Both the position numbers and the translations under genes were made by a program. A stretch of 10,430 bases of DNA from Larix sibirica (Eukaryota; Streptophyta; Pinopsida; Pinales; Pinaceae). Positions 6,767 through 10,430 of this stretch are shown piece after piece (position 1 is the stretch's first letter; the number at the start of each line of letters is the position of its first letter). The notes beneath the pieces are model-generated. The model did no database searches. It was not told the origin of the DNA and saw only the letters and a program-made list of their open reading frames with translations. The DNA is taken from NCBI GenBank assembly GCA_004151065.3, contig NWUY0300024299.1, positions 58,766 through 69,195 of the forward strand, written 5' to 3'.

Positions 6767-7393
6767 CTATGGGAAGAATTTATTCAGATACAAGCCATTG
6801 ACAGGGTTGTTTAGAAGGTCGGATTTGGGATAACCCAACACGTATGCTCCTTTGGGTAGGCATTTTTTGACAATGTAAAGGCCTTTCCACATTGGGACAA
6901 ACTTACCAAGACCTGGTTTGTTGTCTTTTTTAGCATCGAAAACAAAAACTAAGTGGAATTCGCAAAAGATGCGAGGGTGGACGTTGCGATCATAGTGAGA
7001 TTTGGTATGTTGCTTCATGGATTCATCTTGTTGTAATGAATTGTGATGTTCGTCATCTAAGTGTTCCAAGGCGAGCAATTGTTGTTCTAGTTCTGACGTA
7101 TCAGGTAGTAGTTCCACAACAATTTGTAGAGTAGGGATTTGGAACTCAATGGATAGGACTGCCTCGATGCCGTGAATGAGGTGGAAATGAGTAAATCATG
7201 TCGTAGTATTAACAAAATTCCTATATGCACATAGTGCTAAAAATAACACTTGGTTCCAATTGGTTTTGTTTTTATTGTCTATCCGTTAGAGCATGGTTTT
7301 GACGACTTTGTTGACTGTCTCAACTTAGCTGTTGGATTGCGGATAGTAAAGGATGGATAAATAATGCTTGAATCCCAATAAAAATTATAGTTC
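6767..7393 (-). pseudogene. Integrase C-terminal half, decayed
   Basis: This is the continuation of the integrase core in the same frame. Near 7321-7319 a GAG codon supplies the catalytic Glu within YYPQSNS-stop-VET, the usual YHPQxxGQxE context with the Gln replaced by a stop. Next comes CAYRNFVNTTT, the common AYRT motif, and HGIEAVLSIEF (family form YGxEAVLPxE). From 7117 an uninterrupted 116-codon stretch carries an acidic/Gln-rich helix, then FVPMWKGLYIVKKCLPKGAY and NGLYLNKFFP ending at TAG 6769-6767. This last part is the typical C-terminal DNA-binding (GPY/F-like) end of plant Ty3/gypsy polyproteins, so the stop at 6767 is probably the genuine end of pol. Additional stops in this half lie near 7387, 7327, 7290 and 7215. 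Confidence 0.88.
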
Positions 7394-7654
7394 TTAGAAA
7401 ATAACATTTTGGAAATGTGTTCCAATATCAGAGACCAATTGTTTGGGCAAGCCAAATTGTGTGATGCTGTGGTTGAAGAAAAGCCTAGCTACTGTGGCGC
7501 CACTATTATTGTAAGTAGGAGTTGCCTTGGCCCATTTGGTAATGCAATTGATGATGACGACGATATGATTATGGCCTTGAGATAATGTAGGTTGAAATTC
7601 CATTAATTCAATTCCCCACTTGAAAAAGGGACCGACAATGATGATTCGATGCAA
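7394..7654 (-). pseudogene. Integrase catalytic core (rve), first Asp mutated
   Basis: This open stretch covers the N-terminal half of the DDE core. WGIELM stands where the family has WGID-F/M, so the first catalytic Asp (codon 7609-7607) is now Glu. ITKWAKATPTYNN matches the usual TKWxEAxP strand. LVSDIGTHFQN carries the second Asp (7429-7427), and the catalytic Glu follows at 7321-7319, giving 35 residues between Asp and Glu, the exact D-D-35-E spacing. The protein would insert the cDNA into the host genome. The Asp-to-Glu change and the stops make this copy inactive. Confidence 0.92.
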
Positions 7655-8121
7655 AAGGGCTAGAGGGGCTCTAGTTTTGCTAGAGAAGGTTTGACAATTT
7701 CCAAAACTTTAAAGGTCACAGATGCTATATTTGAAGAGCGAGGGACAAAAGTAGGTAGCATAGAGAATATTTTGGGCAATGGCCAATCCTGATAAGTGAC
7801 CACCACATGCGTCACTGTGGAAATCATTAAGGACTTCCTCAACTTCATCATGAGATAAGCTTCTCTATAAAATGGTGTCAGAACCCATCGATAGAGAATG
7901 TCTCTTGAGAGGAGATAACAAGAGGCTTGATGACTAATACATTGATGAACATCACATGAGAGATGAGAAGCAAATTTATATGTGTAAAGGTATGGGAGGA
8001 CATCTCCATACCATGAATATTCGACATTAAGAACAAACACATGTTTGTATGGTAACTGATCATTTACAAGGGGTCCTGCTGTGACTGTTGGGAGATCAAT
8101 AATTAGTTCGACGAGGGCCAA
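7655..8121 (-). pseudogene. RNase H-integrase linker and zinc-binding region
   Basis: The first part, from 8121, reads ALVELIIDLPTV and then FVLNVEYSWYGDVLPYLYTY, a linker typical of this plant family (usual form xWYGDILxYLxT). Near 7880 the frame shifts. In the new frame EVEEVLNDFHSDACGGHLSG (about 7785-7845) is the His part of the H2C2 zinc finger, followed by a stretch with only remnants of the Cys pair (ICDL, stop, SFGNCQ). About 20 residues later this joins the core at HRIIIVGPFFKWG. The zinc region positions the integrase on the LTR ends. The frameshift and one or more stops break it. No second RNase H lies in this linker, unlike in Ogre-type Tat elements. Confidence 0.82.
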
Positions 8122-8133
8122 TTTTTTTTTTTT
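8122..8133. repeat. Homopolymer T12 in the linker
   Basis: Twelve T on the plus strand (poly-A on the coding strand) sit at the end of the RNase H and next to a frame change. A slipped Lys-codon run is a likely cause of the frameshift here. Confidence 0.8.
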
Positions 8134-8585
8134 AAATCTTGGGTGTTAAAAACTCTAGATCAAACTTCTGAAGAATCACGATCCAATGAGTGAACTTACC
8201 ATTGATAATTCATCGAATTAGTATGTACTACATTGGATTAGAGTTTGCAATCACGACGGTTTTATGTAGCAAGATGTAATGTCACAATTTTTGCATTGAG
8301 AGGATCACAACCAATGCTAATTTATCATCGTGGTTGTAATTGAGTGGTGGTCCTACCAATTCCTTGTTGATGTAATAAATGATGTGCTTGCACTAATCTT
8401 TTCCATTTTGAACTATGACACCAACGGTCGAACTTGACGACGTTGAAACATAAAGGATAAAATCCTTTTCAAAGTTAGGCGGGGAGATAAGAGGAGATGA
8501 TATCAAATCCTTTTTGAGTGCCTTGAAATAAATTTGTGCTTGGTCGTCCCACCAAAATGGGAAATATTTCTCGAGAAGACGTAAA
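8134..8585 (-). pseudogene. RT-linked RNase H, decayed
   Basis: In one minus-strand frame, landmarks run in order: FPFWWDDQAQIYFKALKKDL (connection, typical FxWxxxxQxAFxxLK), SPPNFEKDFILYVSTSSSST (first RNase H strand), VGVIVQNGKD, HIIYYINKELVGPPLNY (family form YYxSRxLxGxExxY), HDDKLALVVILSMQKL, HYILLHKTVVIANSNPM, and a C-terminal IINGKFTHWIVILQKFDLEF. At least four stops interrupt it. In this family the helix usually reads VEKLAL and the later strand IADxNP; here they read DDKLAL and IANSNP, so catalytic acidic residues seem altered. The domain would degrade genomic RNA during minus-strand synthesis. It lies directly after the RT in the Ty3/gypsy order, one frame away from it. Confidence 0.88.
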
Positions 8586-9340
8586 ATCTATGCACTTGTG
8601 TAGCATAATCTGGGACTAAATGATGAAAGAAGTTGGCTTTTCCTTGAACACTCTACAATTTCTTTCGCATTTTTAGTGGAGGGAGCTCGAGGATGGATTG
8701 GAATTTGAGGGGATCGATGGTGATCCCTATTTGTAATACAATGAACCCTAGTAGGAGTCCTACTGTGAGGCAGAATACACATTTGAGAGGGTTTAATCAT
8801 ATATTATACTTATACCATCTTGAGAATATGGTACGCAAATTGATGAGATGGTTGATGTGTTTCTTTGATTTAGTTTCTAGGTCACCGAGGTATGCCAAGA
8901 TGATACGAGCTATATCATTAAAGACGTGGGACTTAATGTGTTGGAAAGTGAATCAAATGTTCTTTAGTCCAAACAACATGACGTGGTAGGCGAAAGTGCC
9001 CCATGGATTCGTGAAAGCCATTTTGTACTGATCCTGCTAACATATTCATATTTGGTTATAGCCAAAAAGTCCATCCATGAAGGATAGGGATTCGTGATCG
9101 GCACATGAGTTGATTACCTGGTTGATAAAAGGGGTAGGTAAATTGCCTTTGGTACAAGCTTGCTTAACTTAGATCCCTAAAATTTGTGCATACACGTAAG
9201 GTTCCTTGTTTTTTGTTCAAAGGGATAGGATTTGATACCCAAGAAGTATAAGAAATGGGATAAGTGAATCCTGTTTGGTGAAGTTTTTTATTTTTTCCTT
9301 GATAACAACTACTTTGGAGGGGTGAATGAGCCATTTTTTT
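8586..9340 (-). pseudogene. Reverse transcriptase, decayed (YLGD)
   Basis: Starts with the conserved finger region: GFTYPISYTSWVSNPIPLNK and RVCTNFRDLS (family RVCVDFRDLN). A one-base shift at about 9163 changes frame. The new frame then holds ACTKGNLPTPFINQVI, SFMDGLFGYNQI (motif A, catalytic Asp codon 9075-9073), DQYKMAFTNPWGTFAY, MLFGLKN and AYLGDLETKS. The last is motif C, where YLDD has become YLGD (Gly codon 8886-8884), which abolishes polymerase activity. The thumb region follows with LNPLKCVFC, LLLGFIV and IDPLKFQSILELPP, and the domain ends at VQGKANFFHHLVPDYA. From motif A to the end the frame is uninterrupted by indels but has at least five stops. Domain length is normal, so this copy decayed by point mutation with few deletions. 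Confidence 0.93.
8588..8989 (+). other. Antisense open stretches over RT, not genes
   Basis: Open frames on the plus strand here (for example 8693-8989) lie antisense to a clear RT domain and have no motif of their own. I note them only so that they are not taken for genes. Confidence 0.8.
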
Positions 9341-10073
9341 TGTCATACAAGTGAAGCATCATGCCATGTGTCGATATGCTGATCAACAATGGTGGGATCG
9401 AGACTTGAAATATTTGCTATGATGAGGAAAAAATATCTTGTAACTCTTGGAATAACATTATGTAAGCAATCACCTCCTATTGAGAGCAAGAGGCACCAAG
9501 TGAGATGTTTTCTATAACACCGAGAGTGATAGAAATATCCACTTTGATAGTGGGTGAAATGTTAGCCATGTTTCCTTCTTCGAAAGCGTATAGAGTAGGT
9601 ATATGATTTATAAAGCAATCGACATGATCAGGAGGTATAAAATCCTTGGTTTCGATAACACATTTCGGATCCATCGGGGTGGTTGTATTGATGTTCTGGG
9701 GTAAGAAGGAAGATCGATAATGTAGATCGTTCCAAGGTGCCTCAAGTGTAGTCATGGATTCCAATATCTCCTCATCATAATGGAAGAGGTGGTTGAGGGA
9801 GTTGCCTAGAATTTTTGGTCCAAGGGGAATAATGATTGGAATTATATGAGTATTCAAGGGAACGATATCATGTATGGGTGGAATATCATTCATGTTGGAT
9901 GAACCCATGAATTCTACCACAACAGAAAATTGTCCTGGTGATGTGTCCATAACCTCTTCTGATGATAAGGATGAAGGGTCATCATTGGTAGAAAGGATTG
10001 ACGATGATATGTAAAGAATCTTAGTATGCATATTTTCATAGTGTATCATCATTTGTGCTTGATCTTCTGGATT
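9341..10073 (-). pseudogene. Pre-RT polyprotein linker, 5'-truncated
   Basis: A 191-codon open frame (ATG at 10052-10050 to TAG at 9479-9477) encodes the acidic, low-complexity linker seen before RT in plant Ty3/gypsy Tat-type polyproteins: a helix around HYENMHTKILYISSS, then LNHLFHYDEEILESMTTLE, and EEGNMANISPTIKVDISITL with GVIENISLGASCSQ near the end. After the stop, ELQDIF and, one frame over, DPTIVDQHIDTWHDAS and HPSKVVVIKEKI lead into the RT fingers. The frame can be traced seven codons upstream of the ATG (to 10073), to an in-frame TGA. The ATG is thus probably just an internal Met of a longer polyprotein that would have begun with gag and protease. I see neither of those. Confidence 0.8.
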
Positions 10074-10140
10074 TCACCGTGTTAGAGTTTAAACACGATC
10101 GACTCATTTCGAGTGGACACTCCACCCATCTTCAGGATTT
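10074..10140. repeat. Short direct repeat and hairpins at the 5' break
   Basis: On the minus strand AAATCC-W-GAAGAT occurs twice, about 67 nt apart (about 10060-10072 and 10128-10140), each reading NPED in the pol frame. Between the copies lie two small inverted repeats on the plus strand: CGTGTT with an 8-nt loop and AACACG (10078-10097), and GAGTG-GA-CACTC (about 10111-10122). Recognisable polyprotein ends here. Confidence 0.5.
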
Positions 10141-10430
10141 GGTTGACGCTGTGAGCAAATGGGTAAGAATGGTGAAAATAAATAGTGTTGGAGGGAAAAG
10201 TAGCTGTTAGGAGAAAAATGGGAAAAATAGGAACACATTTTAGATTTCAAGGAAACAAAATAATATTAAATTAGATAAGGAATTTTTTTAGATTAAATAA
10301 AGTTATATATTAATGTAGGAAAAAAAATAATGAGAGAAAGTGGTTAAGATTTGGTTTGATTAGGTTGAGAAAGGGGAGGTGGTTATGAAAAAGATGAAAT
10401 AATAAAGGTAAATGAAATAAAAGTTGGTTT
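10141..10430. other. AT-rich flank, nothing identified
   Basis: A strongly A/T-rich, purine-rich (plus strand) stretch without coding signal. It is unlike the gag or protease sequence that an intact element would have here, so it is either flanking DNA, a later insertion, or a heavily decayed noncoding part of the element. Confidence 0.5.

Larger units (their letters stand above)
6151..10073 (-). mobile_element. Decayed Ty3/gypsy element, Tat-like, 5'-truncated
   Basis: On the minus strand the order is pre-RT linker, RT, RNase H, integrase, stop, then a second RNase H frame. RT-RNH before INT is the Ty3/gypsy order (in Ty1/copia the integrase comes first). A second, RVT_3-type RNase H is known from the plant Tat lineage of Ty3/gypsy. 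The copy is old: numerous stops, several frameshifts and mutated catalytic residues. Gag, protease, primer-binding site and both LTRs are not seen. Recognisable sequence stops near 10076 at its 5' side. The 3' side may extend past 6151 to include the plus-strand gene ending at 5819. Confidence 0.92.

Noticed and set aside
7878-8063. Minus-strand 61-codon frame over the integrase linker
   Set aside because: It is out of frame with the recognisable linker and H2C2 region and shows no motif of its own.
8693-8989. Plus-strand 98-codon frame
   Set aside because: Antisense to RT motifs B to D and thumb; the minus strand explains this sequence.
1-10430. LTRs, primer-binding site and polypurine tract of the Ty3/gypsy element
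   Set aside because: I looked for a long direct repeat flanking 4400-10080 and for TG...CA ends next to a purine tract on the minus strand and found no pair I could defend. The 248-2140 repeats all lie on one side and cannot be the two LTRs.
1-10430. tRNA, rRNA or CRISPR-like arrays
   Set aside because: No cloverleaf-like A/B-box pair, no rRNA core words and no regularly spaced repeats with unique spacers were seen.

Overview
This window looks like plant nuclear DNA made of decayed repetitive sequence. I see no intact gene. It is AT-rich, has no bacterial-style gene packing, holds the remains of a plant-type Ty3/gypsy retrotransposon, and contains at least one intron-bearing gene with canonical splice signals. 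I cannot name the species. A seed plant or other vascular plant with a repeat-rich genome fits best.

Left part (1-2140): AT-rich repeats with no coding signal. Two blocks, A (248-465) and B (469-851), recur exactly at 853-1070 and 1758-2140. A single N at 852 separates the first A-B pair from the second A. The simplest reading is that two overlapping contigs or haplotypes were laid end to end. An older, roughly 96 percent identical copy of B lies at 1408-1641, and a 44-bp tandem motif sits in front of the last B.

Middle part (2141-5819): 2141-4000 is G/T-rich on the plus strand and I cannot assign it. From about 4483 to 5819 there is a degraded plus-strand gene. It has a branch-point-like TACTAAC and acceptor at its left edge, and a 97-nt phase-1 intron (5247-5343) whose removal joins two reading frames exactly. 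Its second exon ends in glycine- and proline-rich sequence. Its family is uncertain; plant-mobile-domain-like is a weak guess.

Right part (6151-10073): the minus strand carries a decayed Ty3/gypsy polyprotein in the order pre-RT linker, reverse transcriptase, RNase H, integrase zinc region, integrase core, integrase C-terminus. A separate open frame for a second RNase H of the RVT_3 (archaeal-like) type follows downstream of the integrase stop. Dual RNase H is a hallmark of the plant Tat lineage. The polyprotein is dead: stops, frameshifts, YLDD changed to YLGD, and the first integrase Asp changed to Glu. Gag and protease are not visible; homology stops near 10076 and AT-rich sequence follows. 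I found no convincing LTRs.

Taken together, the plus-strand intron-bearing gene lies tail to tail with pol and just beyond it. This matches the known habit of Tat elements of carrying extra, sometimes antisense, ORFs in their 3' region. My working model is one old Tat-like element in minus orientation with an antisense accessory gene, next to an unrelated or nested repeat locus.
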